A stretch of 64,000 nucleotides of DNA from Ostrinia nubilalis (lineage: Eukaryota; Arthropoda; Insecta; Lepidoptera; Crambidae), in assembly GCF_963855985.1 (NCBI RefSeq), contig NC_087106.1, positions 7,423,001-7,487,000 of the forward strand, written 5' to 3'. This document shows, one piece after another, positions 18,891 to 30,121 of this stretch; the stretch's first letter is position 1, and every line of letters starts with the position of its first letter. A model generated the notes under the pieces. The model did no database searches, was not told the origin of the DNA, and saw nothing but the letters and a program-made list of their open reading frames with translations. Made by a program: the position numbers and the translations under genes.

Positions 18891-20057
18891 CAACTACCTA
18901 TACCTATCAATCTGCTAACATTTTGTTTCCCCAATATCTTGCTGACTTTAGAGAGCTATCGTATCAATATTATTTATCACTAGAAAACGCAAAGGTGCTG
19001 ATTTGTGCCCAATTTACGGCTAAATGCAGCCTAATACGCGGTTAGCCACAATACAAGGTGCAACAACTTGAATCGACCGCACGAATTATGATGTGCGATT
19101 TACACCTAACGATTATCTTTAACAACATCAAAATTATCACTTACCTACTTGCATATTTTCAGGCATCCTGATTTTAAGACTTCAATCTTGTTATGAATTC
19201 GTTAAAAAAACACAATAGATTTTCTTTTTTTTTTTTTTTCCTTCACTTCATGTAATCAAATATGTCGTATAAAAGATCCTAGGCTATATTGTAGTCGAAA
19301 TAGCGTACCACTGTGACCTTGTGCTTTTTATTGTAGAGTGAATTATCTTATTAAATTCTTAAAAAAACATAACCCTCCTTCTGGCGCAGTCGGGTAAAAT
19401 ATCAGCTTGTCTGAAACAAACCTTAGTCTTATGTCATAAATTCTAAATATTACAATTTTACACGTGAAAAGTGCAAACATCGACTCTATTAAATGCAATA
19501 TTTTTGCACTTGTTGTTATGGCTCAATTCGAAACGGCCTCTTATCATAATAATATTATAATAAACTGTAACGTAAAATCGGTTAGTATAAATCGCGCTGT
19601 AAGAAGGAAATAAAACGAGTTCCCTTGATGAAAATGTTTAAATTGAGTGTAATAATTGTTTGGATACGGTCAAGCATGCTCAGTTATCGCCTGAGCACTT
19701 GAATACTGTTGATTGATTATTTAGGAATTTAGATAATTTGAGTTTACATGAATATTTATTTAGAATGCAAAATAAACCCGGTTTCTTGTGGTGGAATCTT
19801 TAAAGATTATACTTGAACTCTAGTATGAAAAACATATCGATGAAATAAAAAAGTTTATTGGTTACTCGTAATTTTGACTGTTTGTGGCATTTTTATTTTC
19901 GAATAATCAAGTTACAATTTTTACAGTGACTTTGTTCGTAGTGCGAATTATTTATTTACAAGTATGTACACGTAGGTCAGGTATTAACCAGCAATCAGAA
20001 TGACCTTAATAAGTCATTCGTGCGAATTCATTCATTCATAGGTGCGAATAAGGCATA
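18891..20057. other. Unassigned AT-rich non-coding stretch
   Basis: No gene seen. A poly-T run lies near 19225-19240. Nothing else is recognised. Confidence 0.5.
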
Positions 20058-20286
20058 TTTATTTATTTATTTATTTATATGGCATACCAACAACATATAT
20101 ATTATACTCTTATGATTAACATTTATGAAGATAACATTTCTGATATAGGTATATATGTCACTTAAGGGTAAGCACAACATTCAGACGGTTTTCTTTTAAA
20201 TTACATATTATTTAAGAGATTTAAAACGAATACAAAAGCGACTCGCTAAACTAAAAAAAAACAATAATAACAAAAAAAAGTGTGCC

Positions 20287-22017
20287 CTACATCGCAGAAC
20301 TTAAGTGCTTATGCAATTTATCTTTAAATTTAGGGTGCTTATCGTAAAATACATCTAAATCCCGAACCTTGCTCTGCAGTGTGTTGTAGTCATTAAGGAG
20401 TCTGTACATAGGAGATTGACGACCCAAATTGGTTTTCGTAGCCGGTATCTTGAAAATCTTGGTGATTATTTGTCTAGGATATCTGTATGGTATGGAGAGG
20501 CAGATACGCTGAAGGAGACTGCTACACCTCACCTGACCATTCAAAAGCTTGTGCAAAAAACACATGCTTAAAAGAAGTCTACGGTCGCTGAGAGAAGACA
20601 TTTTGAGCTTGTCGAGGCGCTGTGTATAGGGAGCTCTATGGGAAAATTCGCTGGAGCAGAAGGCGAGATGTCTGGTGAAAGCTCGCTGAACACTTTCCAC
20701 CCTCTGAGAGTGTATGGCGTAGTATGGATTCCATGATGTGGAAGCATACTCTAGGTTACTGCGCACCAGTGCATTATAGAGGATGATTTTAGTGCTCTGC
20801 TTAAAACCTTTACTATTTCGTTTTAGAAAGCCAAGCATACGGGCAGCTTTAGTGACCACCTTATCAACATGAGAGATAAAAGTTAACTTGCTGTCGATGA
20901 CAACGCCCAGATCTCGAATTTCCCTAACTTCACCAAGTACAACGTTATCAATCCTATAGGTGGTAGCAAGCGCCTTTCTTTTTCTGGCATACTTAATGTG
21001 AAAGCATTTAGTAGGATTCAGGGTCATATTGTTGGCGTCACACCAATCTTTTATTTTGTTTAGATCTATTTGTATAAGGTTGGAGTCAGCAAGGGACCCA
21101 ACAGTTCTGTAAACCTTAAGATCATCGGCGAACATGGATATTTTGCAATGTTTGATTTGAGCTGTTAGGTCATTGATAAAAATCAAGAAGAGGACCGGGC
21201 CCAGGTGTGAACCCTGGGGAACACCAGACTTAGACAGATATGTGTCCGAGTCATAGCCATTAACTGCAACACGTTGGTGCCTGTGTGTCAAGTATGACCT
21301 AAACCAGTTCAGCAGAGAACCACTCACACCAAGTACACTCAGTTTTTCCAAGAGAAGCCTATGATCGACCTTATCAAATGCGCTGCTAAAATCAGTGTAT
21401 ACTGCATCTACTTGGGAGCCTCGATCTACTTCCTCACATAGATCGGATATAAAAGGTATGAGATTCGTCAGTGTAGAACGACCAGCCCGGAAACCATGCT
21501 GATGATCCGATAGCATGTCATCGACAAAGGCTGACATGATTGGACATAGCACAGACTCGAATATCTTTGGGAAACATGAGAGTATTGAGATAGGACGATA
21601 GTTCTTGATATCGTCTTGCCGACCTTTTTTGAAGACTGGTATGACTCGGGCCTCCTTCCATGTACTGGGGAAAACACCTGTTCGAAGCGAGCAGTTAAAG
21701 ATAATTGACAGTGGCAATGCCAGAGCAGGGCCACAGCGCTTGATGAAAAGGGGAGGTATAGCGTCTGGGCCAGCCCCTTTGAATGCGTCCAACCTTTTAA
21801 TCGCATTGAGTACTTGTCTCTCAGTAAAGCTTAGTGAAGCAATATGTTTATCGTTCAAGGGCAATTCATAACCGAGGGCAGAGGGATCGACAGTTGGTGA
21901 AGGCACCGGCTCTGAATAAACAGAACAAAGTTGGCTACATCGGCACCAGATTGTGCAATTGCACCATTTAACTCCATATTTGTAGGTATTGTTGAGAGGC
22001 CACCCCTTTTGCTCCAT
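20287..22017 (-). CDS. LINE ORF2 reverse transcriptase (degenerate)
   Basis: 576 codons from an ATG at 22017. The first about 30 residues are out of frame, with correct sequence resuming at CSVYSEPVP. RT landmarks: GAGPDAIPPLFIKR near 81, KKGRQDDIKNYRPISIL near 130, YTDFSSAFDKVDH at 207-219 (catalytic Asp), GVPQGSHLGPVLF at 265-277 and FADD at 296-299. The thumb and C-terminal region follow. The enzyme copies LINE RNA onto nicked target DNA in the nucleus. There is no RNase H. The reading frame is otherwise intact, which suggests a moderately young copy. It could not initiate translation correctly because of the frameshifts and the missing upstream endonuclease. Confidence 0.88.
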   Translation of the reverse strand: MEQKGWPLNNTYKYGVKWCNCTIWCRCSQLCSVYSEPVPSPTVDPSALGYELPLNDKHIASLSFTERQVLNAIKRLDAFKGAGPDAIPPLFIKRCGPALALPLSIIFNCSLRTGVFPSTWKEARVIPVFKKGRQDDIKNYRPISILSCFPKIFESVLCPIMSAFVDDMLSDHQHGFRAGRSTLTNLIPFISDLCEEVDRGSQVDAVYTDFSSAFDKVDHRLLLEKLSVLGVSGSLLNWFRSYLTHRHQRVAVNGYDSDTYLSKSGVPQGSHLGPVLFLIFINDLTAQIKHCKISMFADDLKVYRTVGSLADSNLIQIDLNKIKDWCDANNMTLNPTKCFHIKYARKRKALATTYRIDNVVLGEVREIRDLGVVIDSKLTFISHVDKVVTKAARMLGFLKRNSKGFKQSTKIILYNALVRSNLEYASTSWNPYYAIHSQRVESVQRAFTRHLAFCSSEFSHRAPYTQRLDKLKMSSLSDRRLLLSMCFLHKLLNGQVRCSSLLQRICLSIPYRYPRQIITKIFKIPATKTNLGRQSPMYRLLNDYNTLQSKVRDLDVFYDKHPKFKDKLHKHLSSAM

Positions 22018-22456
22018 AACTCCAAAAAGCCTTTGGATTAATATGCATGTGTGATTGTATTAAGTTTTTGTAGTCTCGAAGACATGTGTTGTGAAGCTTG
22101 TGGGATCGTCTTCGAAGCAGTTCGAATTCCAGCTTATCACGCGGGTTTCCAAATTTAAGATATCTTTTGCGAATTTTATTTTTTTCAGATAGCATTTTAA
22201 TGAGAGATGTATTAAACCAGCACGGATAACCAGGCCTTGTAGGTCTTCTTCTTGGCACAAACTCCTCAATGGCATTATTTAAGTACTTGTAAAGCTTCGC
22301 TACCATTTCATCAACAACCGCGCAACAGGTAAGTTCACTGATCCAATCAATAGACTTCAGTTTCAGAAAAATCGCTTCGTAATCTGCCTTATAGTAATTA
22401 TACCTAGTATCTGTCTTTGGTCGCAAATAATTAATACTATCGTTGTATAATATCAA
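21968..22456 (-). CDS. LINE ORF2 linker between endonuclease and RT
   Basis: 162 codons opening at a TTG, so not a true start. The sequence has RRRPTRPGYPCWFNTSLIKM and FELLRRRSHKLHNTCLRDY, then HINPKAFWSY, which is the typical end of the linker just before RT in Jockey-like ORF2. It continues in another frame after about 22015 (KAFWSY should be followed by KRGGLSTIP). No endonuclease motif is present because the element is truncated just upstream. Confidence 0.8.
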   Translation of the reverse strand: MILYNDSINYLRPKTDTRYNYYKADYEAIFLKLKSIDWISELTCCAVVDEMVAKLYKYLNNAIEEFVPRRRPTRPGYPCWFNTSLIKMLSEKNKIRKRYLKFGNPRDKLEFELLRRRSHKLHNTCLRDYKNLIQSHMHINPKAFWSYGAKGVASQQYLQIWS

Positions 22457-22465
22457 TAATAATTA

Positions 22466-24359
22466 TACATACTTAGTTAATATAAAGTTATGTATAATGT
22501 AACGCTCTATGTATTGAATATTATGGAATAAAATAAATAATCAAACAAACATCAAACACGCGACTGACGCTACGTTTAAGTTTTAAGAACTAGGTACCAG
22601 GCTTATATGGGTAACAGTAGTTATTGCTTGTGTAGAGCTAAAACTATTATTATTAAATTAGTTTTGTTCATAAAAAAATCACTATTAGAGTTTCATATGA
22701 TTTTTTTTATACTAGCCTATACTCGGCCTCACATGAATTAAGAAGATGACCCAGCCTTATTACAAAGTAGATTCTGGTAAAACGAAACACTAATGTGGAT
22801 CTGTTCATAAGACTTCTTTCCTTATGTCGACATACGTCGTGGGACCTGTCTGAGGAGGTCCACTAGCTATATTATGATTAAGGAGGTCAGTCAGGGAGTG
22901 CCGGACATGTGTGGACGGTCATCCGATACTTCACAGCTAAAGCCTTTAGGCTCTATTGATTGATTTTGGTTTTGAGTGTTTGGCCCAAAATTATACGATA
23001 TTTTGTCTGTTTTTCAATCTTTTTAATATTATATTATAATGTTTTATTTTCATTGCGTTAGGTATTATTTTGTCAGCGCGTTAGAAGATACTTTTTTCTA
23101 AGTTTTGTTGAATATTTTGCGTCCCTCACTAAAGAGTATCGTATAAATGACCCATTTTCACCACAAACTATTATTATCAACCGTTATTTAAAATATTTAA
23201 ATTAGAATCAATAAACCTGACCAGCGCAGAAATCGGCTATAATGCCAGACTAGCGTTTTGGCTTAAATCTACATTGAAAAAACATTTTTGGTGTTTACCA
23301 TTTGAAGTTTTGATCACTGAAAGTTCAGTTATTTTTGAGACAGAAATAAAACAGGTCAGCTATGTAATTTTTCAGTAGGTGATTTGTTGTGAAGTTTAGC
23401 AGGCCGTAACTGACCTATAATAAAGCTTTTTAACTTACGTGCGTTACCACGGTTTTAGAACATAATCAATTATTTCGTTAACACGGCACGAAACCAAAAC
23501 AAGTATTAAAATATGTGAAGGCTCGATAGTTTTGAATTTCATTCATCTATTAATAAACCGGTAGATATGAATACCGATTGCCCCGATTGGATCTCCAACA
23601 GAATTAAGATAAAGTTTATTTATTAGGTGGTTTTAGGCCTAATATGTTATTGTTAGTTCACTTCTTTTTATATTGATGATGATGATGTTCCAAAAAAATA
23701 ACTGCAGTGTAAGCTCAACAAACTCAAATAAAATCTAGAGTATTTTAGACAGCAACATAGCCTATTATTCCAAAAAGATCTTGAAAGATTCCTCTAATTA
23801 CCCAACGTGTTGTAACATATCAAATCACGACCCGCTGGGATCTTTATTAAAAAACAAAAAACATGCGCTCGCGCAACGCTTCCTATGACCGCGCTGACAC
23901 TGTTTCAGCCATTGTCTTAGTTGCCCAAATCTGTCGTACAATAGTTAATATGTCAACTGCTGATGATTAATCAAAGCAACTGATTTACATTACCAGTCCG
24001 TAGGCAATTATTGGAGATGGGATTGGGGATATTGAATAGGCTCTGTGAATGATTAGAATCTGCCCGCGGATCTGCTTGCGAAGTTTTGATGAATTATACC
24101 TCTGTGCTGTGCAATTGTGACTTCAACTTTAGAGCGTAAAATCCGCCCAGTAGTCTATTCATAAAAAAGTAATGATACATTCACTCCATTTACACCTAAC
24201 TAATGTAAATATAGATTTCTATTTTAAGGTAATTTATTAAACTTTAAATGAATGTACCAAAATGAACGTAAAAATATTTTATGGCATCTGATATCATCCA
24301 AATAAAATAAATGAATACATAAGTATGCAATGACTGCTGTCTGGACTGGAGGTTTGGAC
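22466..24359. other. Unassigned non-coding stretch
   Basis: No gene, RNA or element could be supported. The region 22780-22940 is slightly GC-richer than its surroundings but shows no open frame. Confidence 0.5.
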
Positions 24360-24490
24360 ACCGATTTTCAAGGCCATCTGCAGTAGCGGGTTCGAACCCC
24401 ACTGGGTGCAATTCAATTAGAGAGATGAACACTAGTAACATGTCGCTCGTGGTCGAAAAGGTCGTGGGTTCAATTTTCACCTGAGGCAAT
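24360..24490 (+). mobile_element. tRNA-like SINE fragment with two B-boxes
   Basis: Two polymerase III B-box-like sequences occur in the same orientation: GGGTTCGAACCCC near 24387 and GGGTTCAATTTTC near 24466. Weak upstream A-box matches and no intact cloverleaf argue against a real tRNA gene. The minus-strand frame 24244-24489 is only a translation of this repeat. Confidence 0.5.
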
Positions 24491-24937
24491 CGATTTTACG
24501 AGTTTTTACTTGCATTATTGTCTGAAGTTATGATTTATTCTTATGTTTAAAGATATGTTTTGGATCTATGATAATTCATGAAATACAATAATCTACCTAT
24601 TCATTTATAGTTACAATTTCGTAGCCGACTACTGGTTTGCATGCATTTCTACGAAATAGCATCCGTTGCTACCACGTCGTCTGAAAGTAGGTACACATTA
24701 TGTCATAGAAATATATATGTATAGTATGTCGCGGCGACACATCGTCTGCTGTTGCTGTGTAAAGTCAGCTACTCACTTGCGCTTTATTTTTATCGTGTAA
24801 ACTATCAAGCTTTGACTCCCAAGCTCTGTATCTTTCCTGTTCTATCTTTTTCATCTACATAGAATCTGTGTAATTTTTACTGTACCTTTTATATCATCAC
24901 AGTCATCATCATCAGATAACCTTCTATATGGCAAACC

Positions 24938-25185
24938 TGACGAACAGCGGATTTGGCCTTAACGCGACCTCACGCTGAAAAGACGGCTTGGGGAGGCCTG
25001 GCCTTCTTTCCTTGGGGATTCTTATTCAAGGAACGTGGCAATGTAGTTTCATCAGAGTAGAATAGGACTACGAATTTCGATAGATTGCGAGAAGCATCTG
25101 GATGCAAACAGGACAGGACCTGTTGTGGAGATCCGTGGGATGGTGGACATCTTTGTCCAGCCGTGCACGGCATTTGCTTGAAACG
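24938..25185 (+). repeat. Possible LINE 3' end fragment
   Basis: The sequence ends GGTGGACATCTTTGTCCAGC and a CTTGAAACGAAAAT tail, resembling 3' ends of lepidopteran LINEs such as that at 26259-26310. No RT motif remains. The GC content is higher than in the flanks. Minus-strand frames here have no domain. Confidence 0.4.
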
Positions 25186-25689
25186 AAAATAATACCTCCA
25201 CTCTCCGCGTGTATAACATAAAAGTCATACAACTTAATTGAATTAAATCTCATTAAAGTACAAAGACACCGTTAACACCGAGAACATTGTAAGCTCTATT
25301 ACGTAATTGTTTTTGTGCGATCCCTAATTAAGCCGTTTGAGATCCGCTTGCCATAAACAAAATGTTTTTACACCCGAGGTATTGCAAAAATTTACTACTC
25401 ATTATTTCAACTGGAGACAGTAATCGTGATAACGAGGATACAAATGATTAAAACGTGTTTAAAGATAAAAATATTGTAGCTCTTTTTTGTTCGCGCATAC
25501 CAAGATTCATAAGATTCATTTTTGATGTGTTTCTTTATTTAAAAATTGTATTGCACGGAAACAAAATACAGACGACAGTACATCACTATGACTACTTAAA
25601 TTATTGTTATTTAGGTTGATGAGTCGTTATCATCCGTATAAAAGCCCGTACTTAATGCCACATATTATTGTGGTACTCGAGAAATTTTA

Positions 25690-26310
25690 GGCCGTTGGGG
25701 CAGAAAAGTTCTCGAGTGGCGACTACGGGCCAGATCCAAGTGGACCGTCTATCTGGTGAAAAGGTCACGGGAAGGACCTCAATGCAAGCAGCGGAGGACC
25801 GGTCGTTATACAGGGTGGAATTTTGAAATGCCACCTGGAGGGAAAGTACCCCAAATATTAAATTGTAGATACAAAATTTTACTCAAAGAAAACATTCCTT
25901 TATTTTTGAAAAGAAATCGAACTGCATTCAAAGATTTCCAAACAATTGCTTGCCACACCTGGGAATCGAACCAACTAAAATCTGTTAAAAATTACACCCT
26001 GTATTTTTATTACATCGATCGTTAGGGTTATGTATAAGGATGAAATCTCTCTAACAAACTTGATAAATCAAATGAAAGGAAAACCATGAAATCTTAAATT
26101 ATTTTAATTATGTACAGAAAATTGTATGGTAGGGATGCAGGAATGCAGTTCTCTTTCTTTTCAAAAATAAAGGAATGTTTTCTTTCAGTAAATTTTTCTA
26201 TCTACAGTATTAAGAGTACTTTCCCTCCAGGTGGCATTACAAAATTCCACCCTGTATAAATACTTTGGGAGGCCTTTTTCCAGCAGTGGACGTCATTTGG
26301 TTGAAACGAA
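25690..26310 (+). pseudogene. RTE-like LINE ORF2 C-terminus, split by a MITE
   Basis: At 25697-25806 the plus strand reads WGRKVLEWRLRARSKWTVYL then REGPQCKQRRTGRY. This resembles the end of RTE-type ORF2 (VLEWRPRTGKRSVGRPP..RW, then MQAAQDRSLWR). After the inserted element at 25807-26258 it resumes as YFGRPFSSSGRHLVETNEL in a shifted frame, corresponding to the usual end LWRALGEAYVQQWTSFG. Only the terminal part of the gene remains. The family call is from memory of RTE consensus phrases. Confidence 0.6.
25807..26258. mobile_element. 452-bp foldback MITE inside a LINE fragment
   Basis: Ends are TATACAGGGTGGAATTTTG at 25807 and the complement CCACCCTGTATA at 26258. The arms remain complementary for about 125 bases, including CCACCTGGAGGGAAAGTAC and a later ACATTCCTTTATTTTTG. 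The flanking TA on both sides supports a TA target duplication. It is non-autonomous; the 89-codon frame across it (25756-26025) is not a gene. Confidence 0.8.
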
Positions 26311-26334
26311 CGAACTTAATATCACAGGGATTTA

Positions 26335-26470
26335 GCAGTGTCTAGGGACCAGTGTGTGGTTTAATGACAACCTGTTTCAGACCTAGAGATCCCGGGTTTG
26401 ATTCCCAATAGGGAAACATTTTCTGCTTGGTATAGTTGGTGGTAGGGCTTGGATTCAGTTTTCATGAAGG
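26335..26470 (+). mobile_element. tRNA-derived SINE fragment
   Basis: Contains GATCCCGGGTTTGATTCCC (B-box), then TTTTCTGCTTGG and GTTGGTGGTAGGGCTTGG. This is the plus-strand form of the repeat at 62340-62816. An A-box-like GTGTGGTTTAATGACAACC lies about 35 bases before the B-box. Confidence 0.7.
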
Positions 26471-26844
26471 ACCAGTCATTTCTCGATTAAGGGACCTGAA
26501 TAATTATACTATGTAAGAGATGTAGTGATCACGTACCTAATATTTGAAAGTCCAAAAAGCAATCAAAATCGCCGGCAGAAGCATTAGCATATTATATGTT
26601 ATTAATAGTATAATAATTTAATGATAATGAATGTTCGAAAAGGATACAAATACCTAATTATAGTAATAGAGCAATTTAATGGTGCCGTCACACTAATCAT
26701 TTATTCTTCTGCCTTTTTATTGCACTAACGAGATTATAAAACAAACAACGACTGCATTTTAGTATATTTAATTGCAATGAAATATGAAAATAAGTTATGA
26801 AAAACTGCTGTTTGTCTAGCAAGTGCACATATTATCAAAATGAA

Positions 26845-26915
26845 GGTCCTGCAGGTAGTTTACGTACCGGCTCACGACGCCCGCTGGTTAGAGGTTCGAA
26901 TCCAGCTGGGAGCAA
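26845..26915 (+). repeat. tRNA-like B-box sequence
   Basis: GAGGTTCGAATCCAGCTGGG at 26891 is a good B-box. The upstream part does not pair into acceptor or D arms, so this is more likely a SINE head remnant than a tRNA gene. Confidence 0.35.
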
Positions 26916-27399
26916 AGATTAATGTAACAGGCACTATTATTTATACGCGAAAACAAACTTGTAGGTACCTATAGTATATATTATAATTATATTCACCATG
27001 TAGAGCCATTTATGAATGTTGATCCATTTTGCTACAGTTCAGTGATAGCTCGGCTTGGTTTTCAGTAAATGTATGATAATTGGAATAATCATACCAGATT
27101 CACAGAGTTTATGTAAAATTATTATCTGTGTTAAATGTAGCTTTGAGAATATTATTTTCAGTTGTTTTCAATTATAGTATGCCTAACAATCCAGTTTTTT
27201 CAGAGTGTTAAAAATGATAAAATTGAATAAATAATTTTAGTTCGACCTAATAATTATTATTAAGCCTTCGATTGTTATTTTAAAACAGTGTGAGTTATGT
27301 ATAAAAACTTGAGAAGGCTTTCAATACTGTCATCGTGTTTAAGAAGTTCTTTGGCCAAGGGCCAATGTATACTAAGGGACTCTCCGGCAGACGCTGCGA
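26916..27399. other. Unassigned AT-rich non-coding stretch
   Basis: Nothing recognised. It lies upstream of the candidate promoter at about 27.48 kb. Confidence 0.5.
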
Positions 27400-27480
27400 C
27401 TGCAATTCCGACCTTGACTGACTCATCCTAGCTTTCAGTTTCAATAGTTATTCAAGGGTCATCAGGACGGCCGCCCCTAA

Positions 27481-27526
27481 GCGCGCTGCAGAGGCTATAT
27501 AAGCACTTTCTCTCTCGATGCGCACG
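27481..27526 (+). promoter_or_regulatory. Candidate TATA promoter of a host gene
   Basis: TATATAAG at 27496-27503 sits in a locally GC-rich block (27370-27600) within AT-rich DNA. TGACTCA (AP-1-type site) lies upstream at 27419-27425. About 25-30 bases downstream a transcription start would fall near 27527. The downstream sequence CGTAAG|GTGAGT is a strong splice donor, consistent with a short first exon. No transcript evidence is available. Confidence 0.35.
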
Positions 27527-27606
27527 AGTCGCGTTCGCGAGCGAACTCTAACCTCGCGTGTTACAGTGCTGTGAGACGTAGTGTCGTGTTTTTTTTCGTG
27601 CGTAAG
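27527..27606 (+). other. Candidate non-coding first exon
   Basis: Runs from the start expected for the TATA box to the donor site CGTAAG|GTGAGT at 27606/27607. There is no ATG inside it. An upstream ATG at 27518 opens only 18 codons. If real, the coding exons lie downstream or beyond the window; none could be identified with confidence. Confidence 0.3.
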
Positions 27607-28206
27607 GTGAGTTTTTTTTTTTGGAAATTTAAGGAATTGGGATGCCTTGTTTTGGTAATTATGAGAAAAATTAAAATATTTTTTTGTAAATTATTTTGAA
27701 TAGTTAAAATTTTCAGTAAATATTTTGGTAAACAATAAAATTTATAAATATTTATAAATAATAATTACATAAAATATTTTAGAATCGATTACATTTTTCA
27801 TAATTACCATGAAAAAACTTTTAGTAATTAATGATTTGGTTTGAAATTAAAAATTACGCAAAAATACAAATGATTATTACGAATTTAAAAACACATAATA
27901 TTTTTTTTACATTTTATATTATTCTAATATTACTTTAAGTCATCGTAAATATTCTGTAAAACATTTTAAAGTCCTAAATTAAGTGTAAAACAAAATTGTA
28001 CACCCATAGCAGTCCAATTTAACCGCAAACTGCGCGGGCGCATCAAAAAGACATCAACGACAATGCGTGGGAAGCGCGATGAGAACTAAGCTTGTGGGTC
28101 ACCGTAGTACTACGATCATTTGATTCATTTTTAACCTTTAGGGTTCATTTTTTTACATATAAAAATTCTTTTTACATTTAGTTTTTTTATTAAAAAATAT
28201 TTTTTA
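27607..28206. other. Unassigned AT-rich stretch
   Basis: Very AT-rich and possibly intronic if the candidate exon upstream is real. A small GC-richer patch at 28020-28110 shows no open frame. Confidence 0.4.
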
Positions 28207-28394
28207 ACTTGTTTGGTTGAATCCACCCTTAATAAATAATAGTTTTTAAATTAAGGGTGGGTTCGACCAAACAAGAGAAAATATTAATCTCAGAATAAAT
28301 TGTCAGTTTAGACAAAATTCCCAAACTGAAACTGTCAATGTACCAGTTATATCAGAAGTTATTCTCGGATAAAAGTTTGGTCGAATCGGGCCTA
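28207..28394. mobile_element. MITE-like element with nested inverted end
   Basis: An element from about 28251 to 28394 has ends AAGGGTGGGTTCGACCAAAC and the complement of GGCCCGATTCGACCAAAC. A further inverted partial copy of its left end lies at 28207-28234 (CTTGTTTGGTTGAATCCACC), forming a hairpin with 28251-28276. Non-coding. Confidence 0.6.
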
Positions 28395-29801
28395 AAGCTT
28401 CTAAACAATCTCTAAAAGCTTGGTTAAACAGTTTAATTAGTTACCTATCGTATAAAGATTACGATAAATAATAAATACATTTATATTTACAATAATGAGT
28501 ATTTATATTCAATATCTAGAAATAACGATTGCATCTTACATTTGAATGTATGCAAAATATTGGAACGTCCTCTAATGGCATCGAACTTTAATATCTTTTG
28601 TTCGAACTTTGAATAAATTGCTTGGAAACCTTAACCTAAAATAAGCCCTAATACGAGGCAATAAGATAAGTTGTCAATCTTCTTGGAAACTAAATAATCG
28701 ATTGGAAATAAGGTCTTATGTCGAGTGCAACAAGATGCAGCCTCTTGATGCGTTTTCCTTCTAAAGCCTCGTTCACACTTTGGATTATGTTTTAGGTTCA
28801 AGTTTGGCTTCCAATAGATAATAAAATATCAAAGCTTGTAACAATATTGGCCCCAACACTATTTATACTAGCACTTCCCCACTACCCCGACGCGATCTTA
28901 ATTTCCCTTTTGTTCTAGACAAAGTGCACATTATAATTTGCAAACCAGTCGAAAAATGGTCGAAAGGCCTTATTTTGTACGGAGTTTTGATGGATTCGAT
29001 TTTCGATTTGATCAAAAAGTGCAACTTGTCTAGGGGGGACAAAAATACACTATTGGCCTAAGCTACTAGAGGGTTGGGCCATGTGTGTCTCCAATGTTTG
29101 TCATAAACCGATACACACATTGGCGTATTGGCTCCAACATATCTCGGTGCAAATGTAATCAATGTATGAACACGGCTGATGTTGAACTTTACGTATCATA
29201 TTCATGCCAATAGCTTGTGTACCATGAATACTAAATAGTTGTACACATACACACTAAAAGGGTTTTGCGAAATAAACACAAACACTTGCATTAAAACTGC
29301 ATTAGATATCTGTTGTACAATTTTAAAATTAGTTTCGGCCGTTATTTCGTAATCACGTGAAAATTGGTTCAAGTAATCCAGGAATTCCAAATATTTAGAG
29401 ACAAATTGAGCTATTGTAGCTTTCAATTGCAATTAATTACCTAAAGCATAAATCGGAATAGTAAATAAAACATCTTTATCGAAATTATTACAATTTTCGC
29501 AAATTGTCCACTATATTTTACGTAACCGTATTTATTCTCAGTTAAATGATGTCCACTAAGATTCAAGGTTAGAAGGTCAGGTTGACCTAAAAAATTAAAA
29601 GAAGACCATAGAGTGAACCTAACTGTGAGATTGTCAGATTGTCCATTACTCTACCACGCGTTATCTACATAATGAGTAGATACTTGTAACATACGAGTAA
29701 ATCTTAAGTAGTCAAGCAGATCTAGAAACAATAAGTATCTAAAAACTTCATTCCCGAAAAATTTTGCTAATTTTAGAAGCGACACATCTCAACATTTGCG
29801 G

Positions 29802-29888
29802 GTTAGTAATGGTAGAGTCGTCAGTGAATGAGCAAGCTCAGACTTTCTATAAAACCTAAGACCGATGGCACAGCCACCGATGCCCGCC
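29802..29888 (+). repeat. Direct repeat unit, copy 1
   Basis: GTTAGTAATGGTAGAGTCGT, then CAGTGAATGAGCAAGCTCA and CGATGGCACAGCCACCGATG. It matches 30031-30121 with few changes, offset by 229 bases. Confidence 0.75.
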
Positions 29889-30030
29889 CCGAGTATCCTT
29901 AAAACCCCGAAAAATACTTAATAACATAAATATCTTTATACTAAATCATTTCTAAAAGGAGCAATAATACAAACACAGTCCAAAATGTATTCATTCTTAG
30001 TTGTTGCCAATATTTGGTAGAAATATACAT

Positions 30031-30121
30031 GTTAGTAATCGGTAGAATCGTCAGTGAATGAGCAAGCTCAAGCAAATTCCTATAAGACCTAAGATCGATG
30101 GCACAGCCACCGAAGCCCGCC
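30031..30121 (+). repeat. Direct repeat unit, copy 2
   Basis: Second copy of the 29802-29888 unit, with a 5-base difference (AAGCAAATTCCT for GACTTTCT) in its middle. The unique spacer between the copies has no gene. Confidence 0.75.

Larger units (their letters stand above)
20058..22465 (-). mobile_element. 5'-truncated LINE, Jockey superfamily
   Basis: The minus strand carries a linker and a complete-looking reverse transcriptase (ORF2), then about 200 bases of 3' UTR ending in (AAAT)n (TTTA repeats at 20058-20078). The apurinic endonuclease that should precede RT is missing, so the copy was 5'-truncated on insertion, with its end near 22465. The RT reads like the CR1/Daphne/Jockey group (GAGPDAIPPLFIKRC, FPSTWKEARVIPVFKKG). 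Two frameshifts near 22015 and 21930 make it inactive. A target duplication was not resolved. Confidence 0.85.

Noticed and set aside
24360..26915. tRNA genes suggested by GGTTCGAA-type B-boxes
   Set aside because: No cloverleaf can be formed with acceptor and D arms, and the sequences match SINE bodies elsewhere in the window.
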